A stretch of DNA of 64,000 bases, taken from assembly GCF_018128545.1 (NCBI RefSeq), contig NZ_JAGSND010000003.1, forward strand, positions 356,179 to 420,178. The letters are read 5' to 3'. The position numbers and the translations under genes are program-made. Positions 26,987 to 36,389 of this stretch are shown here, in pieces. Under the pieces are notes generated by a model. The model saw only the letters and a program-made list of their open reading frames with translations. It made no database searches and was not told the DNA's origin. Every line of letters begins with the position of its first letter. Positions within the stretch are counted from its first letter, which is position 1. This DNA is from Sinanaerobacter chloroacetimidivorans (GTDB taxonomy: Bacteria > Bacillota > Clostridia > Peptostreptococcales > Anaerovoracaceae).

Positions 26987-28009
26987 TTATATCCTTCGAT
27001 AGCGCTTGAGAAGAATTGTGTTAATCGCCATACATAGGATTGTTAAACTTAATAGGATTAGAACATCGGGTAAAATCGAACCGAACCCGCTTCCGCGTAT
27101 CATGACCTTATCCAATGCATCCGCCACATAATAGAGGGGCATGAACTTCCCAACCAGTGTCCACTCCGGCGATAAATCAAACAGACCGGTGAAGAATACC
27201 TGCGGAACCACAATGATCGGGATAAACTGGATCATCTGAAACTCGCTTGTTGCTGCAGTTGACATCAGAATCCCGAACGCGAGGGCCACCATTGCAGACA
27301 GCAGCGTGATAAGCAAAACAAGCCAGAGGGAACCAACCATCATAATATCCAGGATGTAAATAACAAAAAATGTTATGATCGCTGCCTGTATAACAGAAAC
27401 GACTCCAAATCCCAGTACATATCCGGTGACGATTTCCCAGCGTTTAATCGGTGTCGACAGCAGCTTTTCCAAAGTCCCCGTGGTCCTTTCCTGCAGAAAG
27501 GAGATGCCGGAAATCAAAAATGTAAAGAAGAACACGATAAACCCGATCAGCAGTGAACCAAAGTTGTCGAAGGTGGATAAATCACTCGCGCCATACACAT
27601 ATTTAACGTCGGTTTTTAAATCGTACCGCTCAGAAGAGGGTATCATGTTTTTTTTTGCAGCCTCCATGGATGCAAGCGCCGTTTCGGCCTTTGTTGAATT
27701 ACCGCCGTCCAGTTTTATGTAGAGTTTCCCCCCGGTCATTTCGACGGCAGCTATGATCTCTTTATGTTCCATCATTTGCATTGCTTCAGACTCTGTGCAG
27801 CGTACTGTTTTGATATTGTTTTCATACAAATTGTCCATATATTGCTGCGGAGCGTTAACGATACCAACTGTTAAATCCATAGTGGAAGAGTCCAGGATGA
27901 AATAGATCATCGTCAGCAACAGCAATGGCGCAAATATGATCAGAGCCAGCGTTCGTTTGTCATGGCGAAGCTGATTCAGGATTCGTATGACCATAGCCTT
28001 AATCCTCAT
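26987..28009 (-). CDS. ABC-2 type transporter permease
   Basis: 340 residues: an N-terminal membrane helix, a large external domain (about 45-165) and five further helices (about 170-335), the YhgE/YbhS-like layout of export permeases. FLQERTTGTLEKLLSTPIKRWEIVTGY is the conserved coupling segment (read in two overlapping parts). Start ATG 28009 follows GGAGGTGGTAAAT; it overlaps the ATPase gene end. Substrate unknown, likely a drug or lipid-type compound. Confidence 0.87.
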   Translation of the reverse strand: MRIKAMVIRILNQLRHDKRTLALIIFAPLLLLTMIYFILDSSTMDLTVGIVNAPQQYMDNLYENNIKTVRCTESEAMQMMEHKEIIAAVEMTGGKLYIKLDGGNSTKAETALASMEAAKKNMIPSSERYDLKTDVKYVYGASDLSTFDNFGSLLIGFIVFFFTFLISGISFLQERTTGTLEKLLSTPIKRWEIVTGYVLGFGVVSVIQAAIITFFVIYILDIMMVGSLWLVLLITLLSAMVALAFGILMSTAATSEFQMIQFIPIIVVPQVFFTGLFDLSPEWTLVGKFMPLYYVADALDKVMIRGSGFGSILPDVLILLSLTILCMAINTILLKRYRRI

Positions 28010-28736
28010 ATTTACCACCTCCATAATAAATAAATGCTTCTTCTATGCTGTTTACACCGATTTCCCGCTGAAGTTCCTTCGGGGTTCCTTGCGCGATCAG
28101 CAGCCCGTTGCGCATCATCGCGAGCTGATGGCATTTTTCAGCTTCATCCATCACATGAGTTGTTACAAGAATAGTTACCCCATTATTTGACATTTTGTAT
28201 AATTCCCTCCAGATATCCTTGCGAAGGAGTGGATCAATCCCAACTGTCGGTTCATCCAGTATCAGCACCTTCGGCTGCTGGAGCATGGCCATGGCCAGAG
28301 AAAGCCTTCGCTTCATACCGCCTGAATATGCAGCTACCGGCTTATACAGGTCATCGGACAGGTTCATCAATTCCATAACTTCAAGCATGCGTTTTTTATA
28401 TTGCTCTTTTTTCATACCGTATATTGTCGCATAGAATTCCAGGTTTTCTGCTGCTGATAACGCGGTATATAACGCATCGGATTGCGCCATATAACCAATC
28501 TCTTTCATCAAAGATAGCTGAGGCATTTTCCTTCCCAGGACAAAGGTTTCTCCCGAGCTGGATTCGGAAATTCCCGCCATTATTTTTACTGTGGTGGTTT
28601 TACCGCAGCCTGACGGTCCCAGCAAGCCATAAATAGAACCATAGGGTACCTGCAGCGTAACGTCTTTAAGGACCTGTCTTTCTCCGAAGAACTTATTAAC
28701 GTGATTTACAATGATACAATCAGATTTGTTTTCCAT
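27999..28736 (-). CDS. ABC transporter ATP-binding protein
   Basis: 245 residues. Walker A GPSGCGKTT, Q-loop YMAQSDAL, signature YSGGMKRR, Walker B VLILDEPTVGIDP and the switch His in VTTHVMDEAEK are all present. Start ATG 28736 gives a family-typical N-terminus. It is the first gene of a minus-strand efflux operon (ATPase-permease-HlyD, then possibly cupin and Fe-S protein), divergent from a TetR regulator. Confidence 0.93.
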   Translation of the reverse strand: MENKSDCIIVNHVNKFFGERQVLKDVTLQVPYGSIYGLLGPSGCGKTTTVKIMAGISESSSGETFVLGRKMPQLSLMKEIGYMAQSDALYTALSAAENLEFYATIYGMKKEQYKKRMLEVMELMNLSDDLYKPVAAYSGGMKRRLSLAMAMLQQPKVLILDEPTVGIDPLLRKDIWRELYKMSNNGVTILVTTHVMDEAEKCHQLAMMRNGLLIAQGTPKELQREIGVNSIEEAFIYYGGGKYED

Positions 28737-28815
28737 TTTACCCTTCTTTTCATTTATCTCATTTCTTGGGTTAAAGGTGTCACCCCGTAAGAAATATGAT
28801 AATAACGCTTGCATT

Positions 28816-28833
28816 TAGACAACACGATGTCTA
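28816..28833. promoter_or_regulatory. Inverted repeat, candidate TetR operator
   Basis: TAGACA-N6-TGTCTA lies between the divergent ABC ATPase and TetR genes. The position suits control of the efflux operon and autoregulation; binding is inferred. Confidence 0.45.
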
Positions 28834-28915
28834 TAATTATATTACTAGATCGTTTCATAAAAAAAAACCATCAATGTATCTGATGATGTCGAATTTTTTG
28901 AAGGAGAAAAAGAAA

Positions 28916-29494
28916 ATGAATCATGAATCCAGAAAAGTTGCAAAAACGAAAGGGATAATCAAAGACGCTTTTCTTGAACTTTGCAAAGAAAATAAACTTG
29001 AGAAAATCAGCATAAAGGACATCACAACGAATGCACATATAAACAGGAGCACTTTTTATCTCTATTACAAGGATATTTACGACTTGCTGGAAAGCATTGA
29101 AAATGAGTTTCTAGCAGACTTCACGAATAAAATTAAAGATGTATATACTATCATTTTAAAAGATGGAGACATCTATCCAATTATTCCGTCACTAGAGTTT
29201 TATCAGAAATATAGTAAATACTTGATGGTATTGCTTGGAAGTAACGGTGATCCGGTATTTGCTCATAAATTGAAGGCCATAATAAAAAATAATTTGTCTG
29301 AGTTGTTAAAAAGTGAAGAACTGCAAACGGTTCCATATTTGGACTATATAATAGAATATTTAGCATCTGCTCAAATTGGCGTATTAACATACTGGCTTCA
29401 AAGTGAAATGATGTTGCCCATGGAAGTGATCGGCGATTTATTGAAGAAGATGAGTCTATATGGGCCGATTGGATATATGAAGTTGCTGAAATAG
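28916..29494 (+). CDS. TetR-family transcription regulator
   Basis: 192 residues. N-terminal helix-turn-helix with IKDAFLELCKENKLEKISIK and ITTNAHINRSTFYLYYKDIYDLL, then a helical ligand domain of the TetR_C_7 kind. ATG 28916 follows GAAGGAGAAAAAGAAA. The divergent position suggests it represses the ABC efflux genes. Confidence 0.88.
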   Translation: MNHESRKVAKTKGIIKDAFLELCKENKLEKISIKDITTNAHINRSTFYLYYKDIYDLLESIENEFLADFTNKIKDVYTIILKDGDIYPIIPSLEFYQKYSKYLMVLLGSNGDPVFAHKLKAIIKNNLSELLKSEELQTVPYLDYIIEYLASAQIGVLTYWLQSEMMLPMEVIGDLLKKMSLYGPIGYMKLLK

Positions 29495-29533
29495 AAAATC
29501 ACATTTTCCGTAGTAACTAATTGAGGTGACAGC

Positions 29534-30223
29534 ATGGGGATAGTTTTATCGCATTACTTTGAAGCAATGGCACAGATACCGATTTTTAGTAGCCTGGAAA
29601 AAGATGAATTGAAGCATTTACTAAGCAGTCCTCAGCGTGAACTGAAGGAATATGGCAAAGGTCAAATCATTTATCTGAAATATGATAAATGTAACACTAT
29701 GGATATTATTCTGGAAGGTAAAATTGCAATTCAAAGCATAGATGAAAATGGCAATATACTAACAATCAAGATATTTTCAAATCGAGATGTGATTGGAGCT
29801 AATTTGGTGTTTTCAGGTAGAAACGAATATCCGATGACGGTCACATCACTAACCAGATCTACAATACTTCACTTGCCAAAACAACTAGTACTTGAAATAT
29901 GCAAGGGGAACGAATTGTTTATGAACAGCTTGCTAAAAGAAATTTCAAATAAGACATTAATTCTAACCGACAAAATTAATGAGATTATCATGAAATCAAT
30001 AAGGCAACGAATTGTAGATTTTCTGGATTATGAGTTCCATCAGCAAGGAAGTAAGACTATTCGATTAAGAACAACAAAAAAAGAATTGGCAGAGAGATTA
30101 GGTATTCAAAGAGCATCTCTTTCTAGAGAGCTAAGCAAAATGAAAAGAAATGGCTTGATCGATTATGATGTTAAATCCATAACTATTAAAAACATGCCGT
30201 TTATTAAAAATTCAAATGTGTAA
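29534..30223 (+). CDS. Crp/Fnr-family transcription regulator
   Basis: 229 residues: a cyclic-nucleotide-binding-type beta barrel (about 15-130), a dimerisation helix and a winged helix (about 155-220; KKELAERLGIQRASLSRELSKM). No N-terminal cysteine set for an Fe-S cluster, so it is closer to the Crp/ArcR-like branch than Fnr. It starts 40 bases after the TetR gene. A link with the Fe-S membrane protein is possible but unproven. Confidence 0.88.
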   Translation: MGIVLSHYFEAMAQIPIFSSLEKDELKHLLSSPQRELKEYGKGQIIYLKYDKCNTMDIILEGKIAIQSIDENGNILTIKIFSNRDVIGANLVFSGRNEYPMTVTSLTRSTILHLPKQLVLEICKGNELFMNSLLKEISNKTLILTDKINEIIMKSIRQRIVDFLDYEFHQQGSKTIRLRTTKKELAERLGIQRASLSRELSKMKRNGLIDYDVKSITIKNMPFIKNSNV

Positions 30224-30363
30224 CATCGGCAACATTATTAGAGCTTTTTAGAAAGTATAATGGCTATAAGGATTAAATTTTTAATTGTTTGGGAGGGATA
30301 CCAATGAGATGAAAAATAATAGCCAAGAGTTTTCTATTATTATGAATTAATGGAGGTGTCATT

Positions 30364-30618
30364 ATGGAAATACCTAAGGATTTAAACTCAATTAAGAGCG
30401 CATATATGATGGCTAAAAGCGAAAATAATAAGCCCGAAATGAATCGGCTGAGGCAAGAAGCGTTAATGGCCATGAAAAATGATGCTCCTGTTTCTAAGAC
30501 AGAAACCAAATACTCTGGTGTAACGGACTCTGCCAGAAACAAATATGATTCATTAGAATTAAGTGAAACTGGTAAACAAATTTCCAGAGCTGGAAGCGCT
30601 CCACAGTTAATTAATTAA
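30364..30618 (+). CDS. Small unrecognised protein
   Basis: 84 residues, hydrophilic, with a helical N-terminal half and a Ser/Thr-rich C-terminal half. ATGGAGGTGTCATT gives a good ribosome binding site. No family recognised. Confidence 0.55.
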   Translation: MEIPKDLNSIKSAYMMAKSENNKPEMNRLRQEALMAMKNDAPVSKTETKYSGVTDSARNKYDSLELSETGKQISRAGSAPQLIN

Positions 30619-30709
30619 AAACTACGTTGTGAGATAAATCAAGTAAAATTTACTAGTGCAGCTTTCCTATCTATAGGATAACTGTAAAATAGAATAGGTA
30701 TTTGTATCA

Positions 30710-30748
30710 GGCCATATTACAGCATAATGCTGCGATATGGTCTTTTTT
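30710..30748 (+). terminator. Intrinsic terminator before the mobile-element genes
   Basis: GGCCATAT pairs with ATATGGTC, with an inner CAGCA/TGCTG stem, followed by TTTTTT. It separates the AT-rich region from the first ArdA-like gene, whose Shine-Dalgarno sequence begins about 20 bases later. Similar stems recur between genes to the right. Confidence 0.75.
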
Positions 30749-30781
30749 ATTGAAACAACTTGCTTTAAAGGAGGGGTTAAG

Positions 30782-31834
30782 TTGAACAGCAACAGATATT
30801 TTCAGGAGATTAGCCGCAGACTCATGCAGTTTAATATCTCCGCGGAAGGAATCAAGGAAAACGGCGCCTTCTATTTTTCTTTCGACGGTGCACCGCTTTG
30901 TCATGTGGCGCCAGATGGCGCGAACTATCATTATTCAGAGCATCTGGACACGGAAGAGAAAAAAGGACTTTGCAGTCTGGTGACGGAAATTTCTGAGGAG
31001 ACAAGAATATATGTACAGGCAGTGGAAAATGCCTCGCCACTAAAAGCCGCCGATCTGCGAGACGGATATAAGCTGCTAAGCGAACATGAGAATATCGTCT
31101 TGGCAGGAACAGATCTGGGAGAACACGGCTATCAGTTTGTAACTTGGCGATATACCTATGACAGAGAAGGTGTTACCCTTGGCCACTACTATCATAATGA
31201 TTATTCCGGAGCCAAAGAGGATTTCGCAGTTCGATCCGGACTCATAAATAAGCACAAGCTGTTTGACAACGAAGAATTAAAGGAAGTCTATCGTGCTTTA
31301 GACCAGAGCCAGAAATATATCCCTTATCTTACATTTGACCAGGAACAAAAGATACTTGAGCTAAAAAAGAAAATCGAACATGTCTCACCAAAAGCGGTTG
31401 AAGCATATAAAACAGAGCAAGAGACACAAATGGAGAAGCCCATCTTCCATATTCAAATCGTGGTTGGCGATCTGGAAGAAGATCTTCTGAGGGTTAAAAA
31501 GGACACTGATGGCGCTGTTCTTATGCATGAACTGAAGTTGCCTGCAACTGCTTCCGAGCTGCAAGAAGCCTATAATTTTCAAACCAAAAACGAAACCTTC
31601 TATCAAATCGTGAAGTGTATCCGCTATCTGGATTTGGTCGGTGATATGTCCGTGATTGATTTGGATTGCTTGAATGAAGCGGCAAAGATAATTGACCAAA
31701 TGGATGAATTGCAAATTTCAGAATTGCAGTTATCAATGAGAGGTAATCCTCCGGAAGATGAAGTACAACTAAAAGAACTCTGTGATAATATCCATGGGCC
31801 GTTACGGTTCATACAAAACCATCTGAATATGTAA
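30782..31834 (+). CDS. Mobile-element protein with C-terminal ArdA-like domain
   Basis: 350 residues from a TTG (AAAGGAGGGGTTAAG upstream). The N-terminal half (about 1-215) is acidic and of unknown fold. The C-terminal part (about 225-350) has the LKLPATASELQEAY...LNEAAKIIDQMDELQ pattern of ArdA-type modules of clostridial conjugative elements, which mimic DNA to block type I restriction enzymes. It is the first of three such proteins in a row. Assignment is by recalled pattern, not by alignment. Confidence 0.6.
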   Translation: MNSNRYFQEISRRLMQFNISAEGIKENGAFYFSFDGAPLCHVAPDGANYHYSEHLDTEEKKGLCSLVTEISEETRIYVQAVENASPLKAADLRDGYKLLSEHENIVLAGTDLGEHGYQFVTWRYTYDREGVTLGHYYHNDYSGAKEDFAVRSGLINKHKLFDNEELKEVYRALDQSQKYIPYLTFDQEQKILELKKKIEHVSPKAVEAYKTEQETQMEKPIFHIQIVVGDLEEDLLRVKKDTDGAVLMHELKLPATASELQEAYNFQTKNETFYQIVKCIRYLDLVGDMSVIDLDCLNEAAKIIDQMDELQISELQLSMRGNPPEDEVQLKELCDNIHGPLRFIQNHLNM

Positions 31835-31921
31835 ATTTGTATAATGGCAGTTTTGAATATGAAGCTGTTATTTTTACTTTACAACCTTAACAGGGCATGA
31901 CGAATACAAGGAGGAAATCAT

Positions 31922-33793
31922 ATGAAACGCATAGAAACTGCCCGATGGAAACCCACACCCAATCAGCCAAGCAAACTGGAGTACGACGGCCAGCGCACGG
32001 CACAGGAGGTTTTTGAAGAACTCTCCTATCGCCTTGAAAACACAGGATATCTCCCGGAAGAATATTTTTTATTGGATAGCGAGTGGCTGGATGGAAAGGA
32101 ATTCCCCCAGAACGCCGATATCTTCTGCACGACGGATTATGGCGCCAGTGAGGGGATATATACAGACGTTTATCTTCGGATTTATGATGAGGGCAACGGC
32201 ACCACAAAGAAATTCGCCACGGGAAAGACCCTTGGAGAAAGCGAGAGCGATCTTGATCGTATGAACCTCATCGCCTCAGCTATCACAAAAGCCTTTCATT
32301 CAGACGGCATACATGCCCGGTTCATTCGACTGGGTGAAGCTGAAAGGTCCGAGGGTCTCATTGTGCACCTGAACGAAGAGGAACGTCTGATTGTCGCTGA
32401 CAGTCTCATAGAGATGAGAACGCAGCTTCAGGATAAAACCATGGCGGTAGAGAATCTTCTGCGCCGAGTAGCCGGAAGCATTACCGAATATATCAACATG
32501 GTCGGCGACCTCCCACTTAGGATCAGCGATACGGATCTTGCTATCCTGGCAATACAGGACGGCAACATGGCAGCGTTTCTTGAGGCGTTCCCAAAAGCAG
32601 AGGATCAGGGTGTCGTGCTAATCCACGCAGCTGGCCGTCCGGGCAGGATTGGAACGCAGATGACCTTGGAGATGCTCCAGAAAACGCAGAACAGCATCCC
32701 GAATGACATCTACCTGGATGCCTGTAAAAAAGCTGTCAACGCTGGGGATTCCGACAGGGTGGTGCTGATGATGCGGAATGCAGAATCCTCGGTGAAAGAT
32801 TTGGATATGGGGCTGTTCGGCAAGATTGTCCGCTGCTCCCTTGAATATCATAGTGAAAACGGCCACAATCGTCGCATGGCACACACCCTTGTTCAGGAGT
32901 GCACCCCTGGGCAAATCCAGGCTGCCGACCCTGCTCTTCTGCTGCTTGCGCAGCGCCGCGAGGATTGGCAGATACTTTTTCGGCTTATTGAGCAGGGGAT
33001 CAATGCGAACCAATACGCCGCAGAATTTTTCGACCAGCTATCCAGGCAAGGGAATGCCTGGATGATATACAGCTGTGTCGACCGCGGTATGAAGATTGAT
33101 AATAATAATTTTGCCGCGTTTCATGCCTGCATTCGGCCTGAGTCAATAGATGCCGCAAAAAGACTGATTGAGCTCGGCACGGATTTTGACGGTTATCTGG
33201 AGTGGGCGGAAAAATATCATTCCGGAGAGAAGGATGAAAGTCTGATTAGTATCCTAAAAGAGTATTGGGAAAATGACATTAAGCCAAAGCGGGAATTAAA
33301 ACTGAACGAAGTATTTGATCCTGACAGCCATCATCAAACGCAGTCAGAACTTAACGGTGACACGGAATATGTTTTCAAGCTTCAAGTCTATCCATCCTAT
33401 CTTCCCGAAAAAAGGGGAAGACAATTCACACTGGAGCTTCCCGTATCAGAAAGTGAATTGTGGATTACGCTTTCCAAACACGGTATTAATGATTTCAGCC
33501 AATGTGATGTCGCAAGCTGTGAGTGCTCCATAAAAAGATTGTCCAACACCATGAATCTCGAAGGGAATATTCATGGGTTAAATCGGCTTGCAGCTCAAAT
33601 TAAAGATATGATTGGAAACCAGGAGCGCGTAACAAAATTTCTTGCCGTACTGGAGGAAGCAAGGCCAAGTGAATTATCAGACGCCATCGATTGCATGGAT
33701 GAGCTTGACCGCTATGAGTTACTTCCTCAGAATGTAAAAACTCCGGCAGATCAAATAAAAGAAATGGGAATAACGCAGGAACTAAATATGTAA
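31922..33793 (+). CDS. Large mobile-element protein, ankyrin-like repeats plus ArdA-like domain
   Basis: 623 residues. The N-terminal ~150 residues are of unknown type. The middle (about 200-460) is a helical-repeat region, some of it ankyrin-like (DSDRVVLMMRNAESS; ESIDAAKRLIELGTDFDGYLE). The C-terminus (about 495-620) matches the ArdA module: FTLELPVSESELWITL, LNRLAAQIKDM and DAIDCMDELDRYELLPQNV. The fusion is unusual. It is followed by a terminator-like stem at 33799-33846. Confidence 0.6.
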   Translation: MKRIETARWKPTPNQPSKLEYDGQRTAQEVFEELSYRLENTGYLPEEYFLLDSEWLDGKEFPQNADIFCTTDYGASEGIYTDVYLRIYDEGNGTTKKFATGKTLGESESDLDRMNLIASAITKAFHSDGIHARFIRLGEAERSEGLIVHLNEEERLIVADSLIEMRTQLQDKTMAVENLLRRVAGSITEYINMVGDLPLRISDTDLAILAIQDGNMAAFLEAFPKAEDQGVVLIHAAGRPGRIGTQMTLEMLQKTQNSIPNDIYLDACKKAVNAGDSDRVVLMMRNAESSVKDLDMGLFGKIVRCSLEYHSENGHNRRMAHTLVQECTPGQIQAADPALLLLAQRREDWQILFRLIEQGINANQYAAEFFDQLSRQGNAWMIYSCVDRGMKIDNNNFAAFHACIRPESIDAAKRLIELGTDFDGYLEWAEKYHSGEKDESLISILKEYWENDIKPKRELKLNEVFDPDSHHQTQSELNGDTEYVFKLQVYPSYLPEKRGRQFTLELPVSESELWITLSKHGINDFSQCDVASCECSIKRLSNTMNLEGNIHGLNRLAAQIKDMIGNQERVTKFLAVLEEARPSELSDAIDCMDELDRYELLPQNVKTPADQIKEMGITQELNM

Positions 33794-33798
33794 ACTGC

Positions 33799-33848
33799 AA
33801 GGGCTGGAGAGCCGAGCGTGGGATGCACCTCTATTCTCCGGCCCTTTT
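33799..33848 (+). terminator. Stem with short T-run after the 623-residue gene
   Basis: AAGGGCTGGAGA pairs with TCTCCGGCCCTT (12 pairs, one G-U) around a long loop, followed by TTTT. One of a series of such stems between genes of this element. Confidence 0.6.
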
Positions 33849-33871
33849 GCTTTCAGGAAAGGGAAAATGCC

Positions 33872-34102
33872 ATGATAGTACGATACCGAAAAAATAAGAA
33901 CATCGCCCATTACGATTCGGAAAGCTTCACGACAACCGGAAAGCGCGAATCGATTGAATCTCTGCACGGCCCATTCAAAAGCTGCGGCGAATGCCCGTAT
34001 CCTTCCCACGGATTTATCTGCTACAGATCAGAGGGCGATTGCCTCAGGACCGATGTGGAAAAAATCCAGAGAAAAAACAGAAAGGAAGAAGTCGATGTTT
34101 GA
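33872..34102 (+). CDS. Small cysteine-rich protein
   Basis: 76 residues, basic, with CGECPYPSHGFICYRSEGDC as a likely zinc-binding set of four cysteines. GAAAGGGAAAATGCC precedes the ATG. It overlaps the start of the ArdA gene by 8 bases. Function unknown; small zinc proteins are common next to antirestriction genes. Confidence 0.6.
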   Translation: MIVRYRKNKNIAHYDSESFTTTGKRESIESLHGPFKSCGECPYPSHGFICYRSEGDCLRTDVEKIQRKNRKEEVDV

Positions 34103-35273
34103 AATGACGCTACGAAGATATGACGCCCCATCCTACCGTACAGCTGTCATTGCGTTTCCCGCATCTGAACCGGATTTGGAAAAGCTTCTGGATGAAATCG
34201 GCGTTGGCATAACTATAGAGAAAAATTGTCTGGTGGACAAGATCAGCGGTGATGAAAGGGCGTTGCAGGGGTTGGTCGACCAGTACATCAACGCCGATGA
34301 GATGCAGTACCTCGCCAAGCGTCTGGACAGTCTTGACAAAAGCGAGATGCAGACCTTTCGGGCAGCAGTTCATGCCGAGCAGCTTATTACAGTAAAAGAC
34401 ATGATCAACCTTACCTTCAATCTTCACGCATATACTGTTGTCATCGACTTCTCCGATATCACCAGAATCGGAAAAAATTATGAACTGAATCGGCAGCTTG
34501 TCATGAACACCCGGCAAATGGAGCAGACAGATTTTGCAGAGATTGGGAGAAGGCTTATTAGTGACCAAAAAGGCGTCGTTACACCATATGGCGTGCTGTA
34601 TTCCACCGGAAATGAGAAACAGGAGCTTTACAACGGCGAACAGTTCCCGGAGTACAGCTATCGCGGCGAAGATGTGGCAACAGTCAGGCTAGAGGTGGGC
34701 GATTATCAGAGTGGAGTAAAATACGAATATCTGTATCTGCCCTGCTGGGAGGTCGAAATCCGAAAGGCGCTCTGTCGCCTTGGCGTAGAAACCATCCAAC
34801 CCTGCGTCACAACGCTGGACTGCCACGCAATGAGCGAGGAGGTCTACCGGATTTTCACCGAAGACTATCCTCTCTCCGAACACATGGACACCCTCAATAA
34901 TCTGGCGCGGTCATATACTGGCTTTGATGATCAAGGCCGTGACGCGTTCCATGCCATCGTGAAAATGGCACAGCCCAAAACTCCGGAGGATGTAGCGGTA
35001 CTGGCGGATAATTTTTATGAATTCACTGCAGTGCCGGGGCTCAAAACCCCCACGGAGTATGGCAGGTACATGATCATAGAATCCGGCCATTACGATTTAG
35101 ATGAAAATCTGGAGGAATACATTGATTTCAAAGGATATGGAGAACACCGCATCCAAATGGAAAACGGAAGATTTACCGATTATGGATACATTGTCTACCG
35201 GGGCAGCACTCCCGCCGTGGAGGAACTGCTTTGCCAAAATGATCGGCAAAATATAAAAATGGGGGGTATGTAG
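34095..35273 (+). CDS. ArdA-family antirestriction protein
   Basis: 392 residues, highly acidic. The repeated layout MTLRRYDAPSYRTAVIAFPA, FVDQYINADEMQYLAKRL-like segments and the C-terminal RIQMENGRFTDYGYIVYRG closely follow the long ArdA proteins of clostridial conjugative elements, which mimic B-form DNA and inhibit type I restriction in the new host. ATG 34095 is supported by GGAAGAAG and by overlap with the small Cys-rich gene. Longer than plasmid ArdA (about 165 residues), as usual for this branch. Confidence 0.75.
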   Translation: MFEMTLRRYDAPSYRTAVIAFPASEPDLEKLLDEIGVGITIEKNCLVDKISGDERALQGLVDQYINADEMQYLAKRLDSLDKSEMQTFRAAVHAEQLITVKDMINLTFNLHAYTVVIDFSDITRIGKNYELNRQLVMNTRQMEQTDFAEIGRRLISDQKGVVTPYGVLYSTGNEKQELYNGEQFPEYSYRGEDVATVRLEVGDYQSGVKYEYLYLPCWEVEIRKALCRLGVETIQPCVTTLDCHAMSEEVYRIFTEDYPLSEHMDTLNNLARSYTGFDDQGRDAFHAIVKMAQPKTPEDVAVLADNFYEFTAVPGLKTPTEYGRYMIIESGHYDLDENLEEYIDFKGYGEHRIQMENGRFTDYGYIVYRGSTPAVEELLCQNDRQNIKMGGM

Positions 35274-35354
35274 CATGCTGAAACATGCAAATGGGATAGC
35301 TATGTTCCTGGGCCATCCTGAACATCACTAAAATTGCAATGAGAGGTGTAAAAA

Positions 35355-35894
35355 ATGGATAATGAAAATTTACAGTCGGCCTATATTGAGCAGCTGAATG
35401 CCCTGCTGCCGAAAGTGGACTTTGCAAGGCTGGACAGATCCTGCAATTCAAACAATGACGAATACGCCAAAGAGATATTGAAGCAGATGCACGATCTGTT
35501 CGTGGAGGTCTACAACACCGACAATCTCGACTGTGGATATGAATTCGTTCAGCTGCCGGCTGTTATCCGGGGGCGAAACACCGGCCATATTGGACTTGGC
35601 CTAATCTACCTTGATCTTCAGTCCTCCGGTGAACACTGGGGCACCTTCTTTTTAACCCCGCGGGGAGTGATTGACCAGGGATTTGAAAAGATGAGGCCTG
35701 CGGATTCCAAATACCTTTCGGCGGTATATATTCCTTATGACTATTGGTATACCGTATCTATCGAGCGTGATCATCACGTGGACTTTGACCATATCCCAGA
35801 GAAAGTCGCGGAACTGTTGAATTCCTGCTATCCGGATCAGCCAGAGCTGGAGCAGCACAGCGATATCCCAGGGCAGGGCGTGGAAATGGGATGA
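35355..35894 (+). CDS. Unrecognised mobile-element protein
   Basis: 179 residues, acidic, soluble, with a central GRNTGHIGLGLIYLDLQSSG segment followed by YWYTVSIERDHHVDFDHIPE. No family named. Sits between the ArdA cluster and a small helical gene; AATGAGAGGTG precedes the ATG. Confidence 0.6.
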   Translation: MDNENLQSAYIEQLNALLPKVDFARLDRSCNSNNDEYAKEILKQMHDLFVEVYNTDNLDCGYEFVQLPAVIRGRNTGHIGLGLIYLDLQSSGEHWGTFFLTPRGVIDQGFEKMRPADSKYLSAVYIPYDYWYTVSIERDHHVDFDHIPEKVAELLNSCYPDQPELEQHSDIPGQGVEMG

Positions 35895-35900
35895 GGGCAT

Positions 35901-35993
35901 ATGAAGGATTACCCCTATCCGAGCCATAGAATTATCACGAATAATGAGCAAATCCCGCTTGGGACAATGTGTATTAAAGGTTATTCGAGATAA
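35901..35993 (+). CDS. Possible 30-residue ORF
   Basis: MKDYPYPSHRIITNNEQIPL begins this short frame, which opens 6 bases after the upstream gene ends, with GAGGGCAT as a weak ribosome binding site. The YPSH stretch resembles the Cys-rich protein at 33872. It may be a real small protein or chance. Confidence 0.3.
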   Translation: MKDYPYPSHRIITNNEQIPLGTMCIKGYSR

Positions 35994-36089
35994 TTTCTTT
36001 TTCATGATAAAGCTATAAAATAAAGAATTCTTTATTTCTAGCTATTCCACAAAAAGTGTGGCATTGTGTTGTGCTAAGGAGGTGAGCCA

Positions 36090-36389
36090 ATGGAGCAGAT
36101 GGATATAAAAATACTGGAACTGCTGGAGCAAAGCCTTTTTGAGCGGACACAGGTTGCCTATGAGCGGATGATGGCAGACCATCCCCGGCTTAAGGAAACC
36201 GCCCACGAGGTTGCCGGGCTCAGCGAGGAAATTGAGCAAAACAAAGCCATGGACACGGGAAGCAGGGAGTTGATGAAGCGGTTTTTATCGTTGTCCAAAG
36301 AAGCAGACTATGAATATCAAAAATACCTGTACATCCAAGGCGCCAGGGACTGTGTGGCAATACTCAGAGAGCTTGGCGTAATCAAGTAG
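36090..36389 (+). CDS. Small helical protein
   Basis: 99 residues, nearly all helical, of the DUF6809-like size and composition (KILELLEQSLFERTQVAYERM ends the first helix). AAGGAGGTGAGCCA precedes the ATG. No known function. Its stop codon is part of the stem of the next terminator. Confidence 0.6.
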   Translation: MEQMDIKILELLEQSLFERTQVAYERMMADHPRLKETAHEVAGLSEEIEQNKAMDTGSRELMKRFLSLSKEADYEYQKYLYIQGARDCVAILRELGVIK

